In this document: piece by piece, positions 34,532-41,409 of the stretch | How the letters are laid out: each line of letters starts with the position of its first letter | How positions within the stretch are numbered: the stretch's first letter is position 1 | Source: Paludibaculum sp. | Lineage (GTDB): Bacteria > Acidobacteriota > Terriglobia > Bryobacterales > Bryobacteraceae | Length of the DNA stretch: 64,000 bases | Assembly: GCA_029973955.1 (NCBI GenBank) | Contig: JARKQJ010000170.1 | Span: forward strand, 57,470-121,469 | Reading direction: 5' to 3' | Made by a program: the position numbers and the translations under genes | The notes under the pieces: model-generated | Database searches by the model: none | What the model was told of the DNA's origin: nothing | The model's input: only the letters and a program-made list of their open reading frames with translations

Positions 34532-35037
34532 CGGTTGTCGGCGGAGGACGGCGCTGCGGTAAGAGCAGATATGCGCTCGCCTTGGCCAGCGCCCACGGAC
34601 CCCGCCTCGGATTTGTCGCCACTTTCGTGCCGTCCGACGAGGAAGGGCAGCAGAAAGTGGATCAGGCTCGCCGCGAACGCGGCCCCTCTTTCATCACCAC
34701 CGAAGAACCGGTGGACGTCCCCACCGTGCTCCAGGCACGCGCCCCGCTCTTCGACGCCATCGTCGTCGATGACCTCACTGCCTGGGTCTCCAACCTCGCC
34801 ATCACCGGCCGCTCTGATGCCGAAATCGAGGCCGAAGCCGAACGCCTCATTCAAATCGCCGAGAGTGGACCCGCCGAAATCGTCATCGTCACCAGTGACG
34901 TCGATTTCGGCTTCCCCGTCGACTCGCCCGACTCCTTCCGCTTCCGCCGCCTCGCCGGCTTCATCAACCGGCGCATGGCCGAGTCCGCCACCCGCGTCTA
35001 CTGGATGGTCTTTGGCATCCCCAACCGAATTCGATGA
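34522..35037 (+). CDS. CobU/CobP-like adenosylcobinamide kinase homologue lacking the guanylylated His
   Basis: A 171-residue protein aligned by eye with CobU. The P-loop is GGGRRCGKS (7-15). The segment FVATFVPSDEE matches the CobU region just before its active site. In Salmonella CobU, His46 accepts GMP, with His45 beside it; the aligned residues here are Gln48 and Ala49 (sequence VDQARRERG). The later block IVTSDVDFGFP replaces the usual NEVGxGIVP. The protein could be a kinase only or have another role. It overlaps btuC by 10 nt and cobT by 4 nt, so it is clearly part of the B12 operon. Confidence 0.85.
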   Translation: MALAVVGGGRRCGKSRYALALASAHGPRLGFVATFVPSDEEGQQKVDQARRERGPSFITTEEPVDVPTVLQARAPLFDAIVVDDLTAWVSNLAITGRSDAEIEAEAERLIQIAESGPAEIVIVTSDVDFGFPVDSPDSFRFRRLAGFINRRMAESATRVYWMVFGIPNRIR

Positions 35038-36068
35038 AATCTACAATCCTCGCTGAGAACCTGGCGGCCATCCGGCCCCTCTTCGACGACAAGCTGGCCG
35101 CCGACCTCACCCACTCCTGGACCACCCTCCCCAAGCCCCTCGGCAGCCTGGGCCGCCTCGAAAGCCTTGTCGTCCACTACGGCCTCGTGCGCGGCACCGC
35201 CACCCCCCAGGCCCGCCGCAAAGGCCTGGTCGTCTTCGCCGCCGATCACGGCATCGTCCATGAGGGCGTCACTGCCGGCGCTCAGGACGAAACGCGCACC
35301 GCCGTCGCACTCTCCCTGCGCGGCGGCACCCCAACCAACGTTCTCTGCCGCTGTTCGAATATCGAAACCGTCATCGTCAACGCCGGCATCTGCGGCTCAC
35401 CCATTCCCGGTGTGATCGACCGGAAATCCGGCGAAGGCTCTGAGAACTTCACAAAGTCTCCCGCCCTCACCGAGGAACAGACCGTCCACGCCCTGGAAGC
35501 CGGCATCGAACTCGCCGCCGAATTCGCCCTCCGCTTCGACATCGTCGGCCTCGGCCAGATCGGCCTCGGCGGTAGCTGCTCCGCCTCGGCTCTCCTCGCC
35601 GCTCTCTCCGGACGTGAGGCCGCCGAGTGTACTCTCTTTGAGGAGGGCTTGGACGACACCGTCCGCGACCGCCGCGTGCAGGCCATCCGCACCGGTGTCC
35701 GTTTCCACCAGTCCAGCACCATCACCCCGCTCGGCGCCCTCCGGGCCCTCGGCGGCCTGGACCTCGCCCAGCTCACCGGCTTCCTCATCGGCGCCGCCCG
35801 CCGCCGCCTCCCCGTCATGCTCGACGGCTTCACCACCGGCGCCGCCGCCATGCTCGCCCGCGCCCTCTCCCCGGATTCGCCCGACGCTTTCCTCTTCTCC
35901 CACGTCACCCCACACCGCCCCCACGCCTATCTCCTCAAGTTCCTCGCCGTCGATCCACTCATCGACCTCCAAATCACCGAAGAGTCCGGCTTCGGCGCCG
36001 CCCTCGGCCTCCAACTCCTCGACACCGCCCTCCACCTCCACTCCGAAATCGGCGCCCCCCATCGCTAG
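35034..36068 (+). CDS. cobT: Nicotinate-nucleotide:dimethylbenzimidazole phosphoribosyltransferase CobT
   Basis: A 344-residue enzyme of the CobT family. Early blocks are DSWTTLPKPLGSLGRLE-like (here SWTTLPKPLGSLGRLE) and VVFAADHGIVHEGVTA. The catalytic glutamate region appears near residues 314-320 as ITEESGFGAAL, corresponding to the LGEGTGA motif. It transfers phosphoribose to dimethylbenzimidazole, making the lower ligand nucleotide of cobalamin. The ATG overlaps the previous stop codon by 4 nt. A CobS gene, needed to attach the nucleotide, is not in the window. A short 19-bp tandem repeat follows directly. Confidence 0.93.
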   Translation: MKSTILAENLAAIRPLFDDKLAADLTHSWTTLPKPLGSLGRLESLVVHYGLVRGTATPQARRKGLVVFAADHGIVHEGVTAGAQDETRTAVALSLRGGTPTNVLCRCSNIETVIVNAGICGSPIPGVIDRKSGEGSENFTKSPALTEEQTVHALEAGIELAAEFALRFDIVGLGQIGLGGSCSASALLAALSGREAAECTLFEEGLDDTVRDRRVQAIRTGVRFHQSSTITPLGALRALGGLDLAQLTGFLIGAARRRLPVMLDGFTTGAAAMLARALSPDSPDAFLFSHVTPHRPHAYLLKFLAVDPLIDLQITEESGFGAALGLQLLDTALHLHSEIGAPHR

Positions 36069-36105
36069 ATGTTCCTTCGCTCCGGAGATGTTCGTTCGCT
36101 CCGGG
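36068..36105. repeat. 19-bp imperfect tandem repeat
   Basis: Two adjacent 19-bp copies (36068-36086 and 36087-36105) with two differences, core ATGTTC[C/G]TTCGCTCCGG. They begin at the last base of the cobT stop codon and fill much of the 85-nt gap before the ABC permease gene. Confidence 0.7.
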
Positions 36106-36153
36106 TGGGCGGGGAGGTAGAATGGTTGTTTCGCCTGGAGGCAGAGCCGTTTC

Positions 36154-37254
36154 TTGATCAATCGACTAGTCTTTGAAAACCTCAAGCACCGCAAACTCCG
36201 CACTGGACTCAGTGCCCTCTCCATCGGCTTTCAGGTGACCATGATCCTCGCTGTCACCGGCTTGAGCCGCGGCATGCTTCAGGACTCCATCAACCGCGCC
36301 AAAGGCGTCGGCGCCGATATCTGGATCAAACCCCCCGGCGCGTCCGCTATCTCTCTGAGTGGCGCCTTCATGCCCGAGAAAGTCCTCGAGTACTTCCGCT
36401 CCGTCCCCCACATCGCCCAGGCCACCGGCACCACCATCCAACTCGTCGGCGGCATCAGCACCGTCAGCGGCATCCGTTTCGACGAGTTCACCGCCCTCAG
36501 TGGCCCCTTCAAGTTCATCGAGGGCGGCCCCTTCCGCTCGCCGGACGACGTCATCGTCGATCGCTGGTTCGCCGAACAGCAGAACCTCCACCTCGGTGGC
36601 ACCGTCAAGCTCATCAACCACGACTGGACCATCTGCGGCATCGTCGAGCCCGGCAAACTCGCCCGCCTCTTTGTCCCCATCGGACGCCTTCAGGAACTCA
36701 CCAACAGCGAAAAGAAACTCAGCCAGGCTTTTCTCAAGGTCGACCAACCCGCCCGCGTTCGCGAGGTCATCTCCTACCTCAAGCAGCAGCCCGAACTCCA
36801 GGGCTACTCCATCTACTCCATCGAGGAGTTCGTCAGCCTCTTCTCCGTCAACAACGTCCCCGGCCTCCGCGCCTTCATCTACGTCATCATCGGCCTCTCC
36901 ATCGTCATCGGCTTCCTCGTCGTCGGCCTGACCATGTACACCACCGTCCTCGAGCGAACCCGCGAGATCGGCATCCTCAAGGCCCTCGGCGCCTCCCCCC
37001 GCGACATCGTCTCCATCCTCGTCCGGGAAACCACCATGCTCGCCCTCGCCGGCTGGCTCGCCGGCATCCTCCTTTCCATGGGCGCCAGTTGGGCCATCAA
37101 CCGCTTCGTCCACGCCAACCTCCAGTCCCAGATCACTCCGGACTGGTGGCCCGTCGCCTTGGCCGTCTCCCTCATCGCCAGCCTCCTCGGCGCCCTCTAC
37201 CCCGGCATCCGGGCGGCTAAACAGGACGCCATCGAGGCCCTCTCTTACGAATAG
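36154..37254 (+). CDS. ABC transporter permease, MacB/FtsX (DevC)-like
   Basis: A 366-residue membrane protein of the FtsX/MacB class: one N-terminal helix (about 20-40), a large extracytoplasmic domain (about 45-240) and three C-terminal helices. ERTREIGILKALGASPRDI is the cytoplasmic coupling segment typical of this class, and AIEALSYE is a common ending. Such permeases work in mechanotransmission, lipoprotein release or efflux without moving substrate through the membrane. The ATPase gene follows after 10 nt. The start is a TTG with GGAGG about 11 nt upstream. Substrate and partner proteins are unknown. Confidence 0.9.
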   Translation: MINRLVFENLKHRKLRTGLSALSIGFQVTMILAVTGLSRGMLQDSINRAKGVGADIWIKPPGASAISLSGAFMPEKVLEYFRSVPHIAQATGTTIQLVGGISTVSGIRFDEFTALSGPFKFIEGGPFRSPDDVIVDRWFAEQQNLHLGGTVKLINHDWTICGIVEPGKLARLFVPIGRLQELTNSEKKLSQAFLKVDQPARVREVISYLKQQPELQGYSIYSIEEFVSLFSVNNVPGLRAFIYVIIGLSIVIGFLVVGLTMYTTVLERTREIGILKALGASPRDIVSILVRETTMLALAGWLAGILLSMGASWAINRFVHANLQSQITPDWWPVALAVSLIASLLGALYPGIRAAKQDAIEALSYE

Positions 37255-37264
37255 GAAGCCACCC

Positions 37265-37945
37265 ATGGCGGATCCCATCATCCTCATCCAAGACCTCAAA
37301 AAGATCTACCGCGTCGGCGATATCGAGGTCCCCGCCCTCCGCGGCGTCTCCCTCGAAGTCCAGCGCGGCGAATTCGTCAGCATCGTCGGCCCTTCCGGCT
37401 CCGGCAAGTCCACCCTCTTCCATATCCTCGGCGGACTCGCCTCCCCCTCCTCCGGCCAGGTCGTCGTCGACGACGTCGACCTCTCCGCCGTCCCCGACGC
37501 CGATCGCACCCGGCTCCGCCGCCACAAGGTCGGCTTCGTCTTCCAGCGCTATAACCTCCTCCCCACCCTCTCCGCCATGGGCAACATCGAGATGGCTCGC
37601 TTCTTTGGCAACGTCGAAGGCCCCCTCGACAACGGCTTCGTCGAACTCCTCAAAACCCTCGGCATTCACCACCGCCTCCACCACAAGCCCCGCGCCCTCT
37701 CCGGCGGTGAACAGCAGCGCGTCGCCATCGCACGCGCTCTCGTCAATCACCCCGCCATCCTCCTCGCCGACGAGCCCACGGGCAACCTCGACACCGAAAA
37801 CTCCGACAAGGTCCTCACCGTTCTCCGTGACCTCAACCGCCGCCTCCGCCAGACCATCCTCATGATCACCCACAACCCCGAGGCCGCCGCCTACGGAGAT
37901 CGCACCGTCCATATGCGCGACGGCCGCATTATCAAGGAAACCTAG
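37265..37945 (+). CDS. ABC transporter ATP-binding protein, MacB/LolD-like
   Basis: A 226-residue ATPase for the permease encoded just upstream. Walker A is GPSGSGKST near residues 40-48, the Q-loop is FVFQRYNLLPTLS, the signature is LSGGEQQRV near 145, and Walker B is ILLADEPTGNLD, the typical LolD/MacB-type ending of that motif. The gene has its own ATG 10 nt after the permease stop. Together they form a two-component type VII ABC system; membrane fusion and outer-membrane partners are not adjacent. Confidence 0.94.
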   Translation: MADPIILIQDLKKIYRVGDIEVPALRGVSLEVQRGEFVSIVGPSGSGKSTLFHILGGLASPSSGQVVVDDVDLSAVPDADRTRLRRHKVGFVFQRYNLLPTLSAMGNIEMARFFGNVEGPLDNGFVELLKTLGIHHRLHHKPRALSGGEQQRVAIARALVNHPAILLADEPTGNLDTENSDKVLTVLRDLNRRLRQTILMITHNPEAAAYGDRTVHMRDGRIIKET

Positions 37946-38067
37946 CCCGCCGCCCACCCGCGTTCCAGTACCGTACCAGCGTAAATTGAACCTCTGGTTG
38001 GATGGACAGCCTCCCGCCCCGTGCCTATACTCATTCCATAGTTTGGTTTTCTCTCCACCCAACTTTC

Positions 38068-38089
38068 AGGCCGGCCCCAGTGCCGGCCT
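38068..38089 (+). terminator. Probable terminator downstream of ABC ATPase
   Basis: AGGCCGG (38068-38074) and CCGGCCT (38083-38089) form a 7-bp stem with an 8-nt loop, followed by TTACTTTCCT on the + strand. Confidence 0.55.
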
Positions 38090-38130
38090 TTACTTTCCTC
38101 CCACTGCTCTTCTCTCCCCCGGAACGAAAT

Positions 38131-38156
38131 CGGCCGGGCCCCGCCGGGCCCGGCCG
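38131..38156. terminator. Strong GC hairpin ending the minus-strand heptose operon
   Basis: An 11-bp stem (38131-38141 with 38146-38156, arms starting CGGCCGGGC and ending GCCCGGCCG) with a 4-nt loop. TTCCTCTTGT follows on the + strand and ATTTCGTTCC on the minus strand. It lies 19 nt after the gmhA-like stop codon and could serve both directions. Confidence 0.7.
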
Positions 38157-38175
38157 TTCCTCTTGTCGATCCGCT

Positions 38176-38754
38176 TCAGCAGCCGCCGGCCGCGCCCTTC
38201 TCCGTGTCCATGAAGTAGTACGCCATCATGTGGCATACAATCATGTGGCCGTCTTCGATCCGTCCCATGTGCGGATCCGGAATATTGATCTCCAGGCTCG
38301 AAAGCCGGCCCAACTGCCCGCCGTCCCGGCCCGTCAACCCGATCGTCTTCACCCCCGCCTGATTCGCGTACTCCGCCGCCCGCAGCACGTTCGGGGAGTT
38401 CCCGCTGCCGCTGATGCAGATCAGCACGTCGCCCGGATTGGCCAGGTTCTTCAACTGCTCCACGAACACGCAGTCGTAGCTGACGTCGTTCGAATACGCC
38501 GTCATCGTCGGGATGTTGTCGTTCAACGCAAAGATCCGGAACCGCGTCGGCCGGTTGTAGCTGCACCCCTTCAAGACGTCGCACACGAAGTGCGATGCCG
38601 TCGCCGCGCTGCCGCCGTTGCCGCAAATGAACACCTGCCGCCCCGCGTCACGGGTTTCCTTCAGCCATGCCACAGCCTCGGCCACCTTCTCCACCGGGAT
38701 GGTGGATAGGGTCTGCGCCAGGCGTTCCTGATAGTTCTTGATGAAATCGATCAT
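38176..38754 (-). CDS. gmhA: SIS-domain sedoheptulose 7-phosphate isomerase-like (GmhA type)
   Basis: A 192-residue SIS-domain sugar-phosphate isomerase. It has FICGNGGSAATASHF, the phosphate-binding loop of GmhA, then ISGSGNSPNVLRAAEYA and the metal/active-site ending GRIEDGHMIVCHMMAYYF. GmhA converts sedoheptulose 7-phosphate to D-glycero-D-manno-heptose 7-phosphate. The gene overlaps the ROK kinase stop by 4 nt and is the last of a three-gene coupled operon with an HldA-like kinase, which fits a heptose-precursor pathway. Other SIS isomerases of sugar metabolism cannot be fully excluded. Confidence 0.9.
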   Translation of the reverse strand: MIDFIKNYQERLAQTLSTIPVEKVAEAVAWLKETRDAGRQVFICGNGGSAATASHFVCDVLKGCSYNRPTRFRIFALNDNIPTMTAYSNDVSYDCVFVEQLKNLANPGDVLICISGSGNSPNVLRAAEYANQAGVKTIGLTGRDGGQLGRLSSLEINIPDPHMGRIEDGHMIVCHMMAYYFMDTEKGAAGGC

Positions 38755-39614
38755 TCGGTTCTTCCTTCAGCAATCAAAGCCAGTTCGTAGGCGCCCCACA
38801 GGACGCTGTCATCGCCCAGTTCGGCCGGCACCACGTCCAGCCTCGCCTTCGACCACGCCGTCACCTGCCGCCGCAACTCCGCGCGCAGCGGCACAAACAG
38901 CGCATCTCCAGCCTTGCTCATGCCGCCGCCGATGACAATCCGCGCCGGGTTCAGCAGCATCACCGCCGCCTTCAGTCCCCGCGCCAGATCCACCACGTAG
39001 CGCGCCGTGAACTCCGCATCCCGCAGCAGCTCCTGCGCGCTCCGCCCATGATCTTTTTCCAGCCACAGCCCACAGCAGACCCGCTCGAAACATCCATTCG
39101 ATCCGCACAGACAGTCCGGCCCATCCGGCCTGACGTTCATGTGCCCGATCTCGCCCGCATACGAGTCCGCGCCCCGGTACACGCCGTTCTCAGTCAGAAT
39201 CCCTCCGCCGATGCCCGTCGAAAGCGTCATGTAGAACAGCGGCCGGTAGCCCTGCCCTGCCCCATGCTTGCCTTCCCCCAACCCGCCCACATTGGCGTCG
39301 TTGTCCATCAGCACCGGCGCGCCAAACCGCTCCCGCAGCCACGCCGGCAGATCAAACCCCTGCCAGCCGCCCACGTGCGTCGACAGCACCACCATCTGCG
39401 TCTCGAAATTCACCGGCCCGCCGAAGCCCACGCCGATCGCCGAAAAAGGCTCGATCTTCGCCCACGCCCGGCCGATCTCCTCGATCCGCTCCAGCATCCA
39501 GTCCCGGCCGCCCTCGCGGTCCGTCGCCCGCGTCTCCCGCTGCTCCTTCTTTCCATCGCGGAACAGCGCCATCGTGAACTTCGTGCCGCCGATGTCGATC
39601 GCCAGGTAGCTCAT
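38751..39614 (-). CDS. ROK-family sugar kinase
   Basis: A 287-residue ROK kinase beginning MSYLAIDIGGTKFTMA. It shows VLMDNDANVGGLGE with the catalytic Asp region, STGIGGGI, and the zinc motif DCLCGSNGCFE (C-x-C-G-x2-G-C), followed by IVIGGGMSKAG. Known members phosphorylate glucose, ManNAc, fructose or allose. Its position between an HldA-like kinase and a GmhA-like isomerase, with 4-nt overlaps on both sides, suggests a heptose-related substrate, but that is inference. The ATG at 39614 is chosen because it forms an ATGA overlap with the upstream stop codon and starts the family fold. Confidence 0.92.
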   Translation of the reverse strand: MSYLAIDIGGTKFTMALFRDGKKEQRETRATDREGGRDWMLERIEEIGRAWAKIEPFSAIGVGFGGPVNFETQMVVLSTHVGGWQGFDLPAWLRERFGAPVLMDNDANVGGLGEGKHGAGQGYRPLFYMTLSTGIGGGILTENGVYRGADSYAGEIGHMNVRPDGPDCLCGSNGCFERVCCGLWLEKDHGRSAQELLRDAEFTARYVVDLARGLKAAVMLLNPARIVIGGGMSKAGDALFVPLRAELRRQVTAWSKARLDVVPAELGDDSVLWGAYELALIAEGRTE

Positions 39615-40597
39615 TGCCCCAACATCCTCTCCGCGTTCAACACTTCCGTTGGAGACGCCGTGCCCGTCCCTGGTTTCATAATGGTCACCGAAGTCACCAG
39701 GTGCGCGAAACGCGAGGCCTCCTCCGGGCTCGCTCCGGCGCACAGCGCCAGGCACGCTCCCGCCGAAAAGCTGTCCCCGGCTCCGCAGATGTCCACCGGG
39801 TTCTCCACCTTCCGCGTCGGAATTCGATCCTCGCCTTCCTTGCGCAGAATCGTCACCCCGTCCCCGCCGTGCGTCACAATCAGCATCGACGCCCGCGCCG
39901 CCTCATACAACCCGCGATAGTCGTCCTTTGCCAGACCCAGCCGCTCGCACGCCTCGCCCGCCTCACGCTCGTTCGGCTTCAGCACCGCGCCCGGAAACAG
40001 CTCGATCCTCATCCGCGAATCGATCCACACCAGAATCTCTTTCCGCGTCGCGGCGATCTCGCACAGGGCCTCCCGCACCGCGGCCGTCACCACCCCGCCT
40101 GCCGCCGTCTCCATCTGGTCCGCCACCAGCACGCAATCGTACGACCCGGCATGTTGCTTCAGCCGGCCGATCAACTCCTCCTGCGCCTCCCGCGGCGGCG
40201 GGAACGACACGAAATCGATGCGCCCCAGATCTTCCACGTCCGTGTGCATGTTGATCAGCTTCGTGTACGTGAATGTTGCGCCCGGAGCGTTCACCAGCAG
40301 GCTCTGATCGATACCCCGGCTCCTCAATGCCGCGCGCAGCTCATAACCGTGGCCGTCGTCAGCCACCACGCCCAGCACCGCCACGTTCCGGCAACCCAGC
40401 GCCGCCAGGTTGTTCGCCACCGTGCCTCCCGCGCCCGGAGTCACTTCCGTCGCCACCACCGCCACCCGGTCCAGGTTGGTTTCACGCGACGCTTCCGCCA
40501 GCCGCGGATCGTATCTGCACCAGCGGTCCAGGCAGATGTCGCCCACTACCAGTACTTTGATCTGCGGAATCTTCGCCAGGATCTCTGCAGTCGTCAT
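39611..40597 (-). CDS. PfkB-family heptose kinase, HldA/RfaE-like
   Basis: A 328-residue PfkB/ribokinase-fold kinase resembling the kinase half of HldE (RfaE). It has KVLVVGDICLDRWCRYDP, TPGAGGTVANNLAALG, and the anion-hole and catalytic Asp in NPVDICGAGDSFSAGA. HldA phosphorylates heptose 7-phosphate at C1. The nucleotidyltransferase half of HldE is absent. The ATG at 40597 has GGAGG 7 nt upstream; the frame extends 15 codons further. It is first in a coupled operon with the ROK kinase and GmhA-like isomerase. Other PfkB substrates are possible. Confidence 0.88.
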   Translation of the reverse strand: MTTAEILAKIPQIKVLVVGDICLDRWCRYDPRLAEASRETNLDRVAVVATEVTPGAGGTVANNLAALGCRNVAVLGVVADDGHGYELRAALRSRGIDQSLLVNAPGATFTYTKLINMHTDVEDLGRIDFVSFPPPREAQEELIGRLKQHAGSYDCVLVADQMETAAGGVVTAAVREALCEIAATRKEILVWIDSRMRIELFPGAVLKPNEREAGEACERLGLAKDDYRGLYEAARASMLIVTHGGDGVTILRKEGEDRIPTRKVENPVDICGAGDSFSAGACLALCAGASPEEASRFAHLVTSVTIMKPGTGTASPTEVLNAERMLGQ

Positions 40598-40725
40598 TGT
40601 CTTGCCTCCCCGGCCCCAACCCGTGACGGCCCTACTCCCCACTCAACCACCTCTGCTCTCAACCCATCGCTTACTGCTTGCCGCAAATACATCTCTTTCT
40701 TCCGTTCTACCTGGACGCCGCTGTT

Positions 40726-41409
40726 CTACAGCCAGTACTCCCAACGCCCCGTCTTGACGACATATGCGCACAAACTCGCGTTCGTCACCGCGTGGGCCAG
40801 TATCAGATCACTCAGCCGCCGCGTCTTCACCATCCACCAGTTGTACGCCACACCGGCCGCCAATCCTACATCCCAGTATGAACCATGCTCCAGCGCGAAC
40901 AGCACGGCCACCAGCCAGAAGCTCCGCGACTCATAGTGGCCCAGCGGCAGCTTCCGGAAATCCGGCTCCGCAATCCACCTCATCAGCCAGCCGCGCCAAA
41001 ACAACTCTTCCAGGATCGGAACCAGCAGGATCGCCCTCACGCTGCGCAGCGCCAGCGACCACGGATCCGCCAGCGTGTCCGCCGCCAGCGAACTCTTCGC
41101 CGCCCCTACAATCGCGTTCTGGAACAACACCGACTGCCGCCACCCCGGAATCAGCGTGTCCGGCGCGATCCAGATCACGAAGACTCCGATCCCCATCGCG
41201 ATGCTCAGCCACGGACGAGCCGGCCGGAACTCCAGCACTCCGCGGCTCCACGCCACAATGGCCGCCGCCGGCACCACCAGCCACAGCGCCAACCCCACCC
41301 TGCCCTCCAGCCCAAGCTTCGGCATCACCGCCAGCAGAGCGATGAACACCACGAATGGACCCACATAGGGCAGTGCGGGATGACGCAGCGCGTTGGTCAA
41401 GGATCTCAA
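40726..41409 (-). CDS. CAAX prenyl protease-related membrane protein (exosortase-associated)
   Basis: A 227-residue membrane protein with about seven hydrophobic segments and all three CPBP protease motifs: EELFWR with Glu134-Glu135 and Arg139 (E-E-x3-R), FALEH (F-x3-H) and HAVTN (H-x3-N). The start LPYVGPFVVF and overall layout match the CAAX-related family known from exosortase/PEP-CTERM loci (TIGR03008 type). The TTG start overlaps the stop codon of the TPR lipoprotein gene (TTGA), so they are translationally coupled. It probably cuts a membrane-bound protein in the polysaccharide export system; the target is unknown. Confidence 0.88.
   Translation of the reverse strand: MRSLTNALRHPALPYVGPFVVFIALLAVMPKLGLEGRVGLALWLVVPAAAIVAWSRGVLEFRPARPWLSIAMGIGVFVIWIAPDTLIPGWRQSVLFQNAIVGAAKSSLAADTLADPWSLALRSVRAILLVPILEELFWRGWLMRWIAEPDFRKLPLGHYESRSFWLVAVLFALEHGSYWDVGLAAGVAYNWWMVKTRRLSDLILAHAVTNASLCAYVVKTGRWEYWL

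Larger units (their letters stand above)
37946..38175. other. Convergent intergenic region with two hairpins
   Basis: 230 nt without a gene between the ABC ATPase and the gmhA-like gene. It holds the two hairpins listed separately; the stretch 37946-38060 shows nothing recognisable. Confidence 0.5.
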
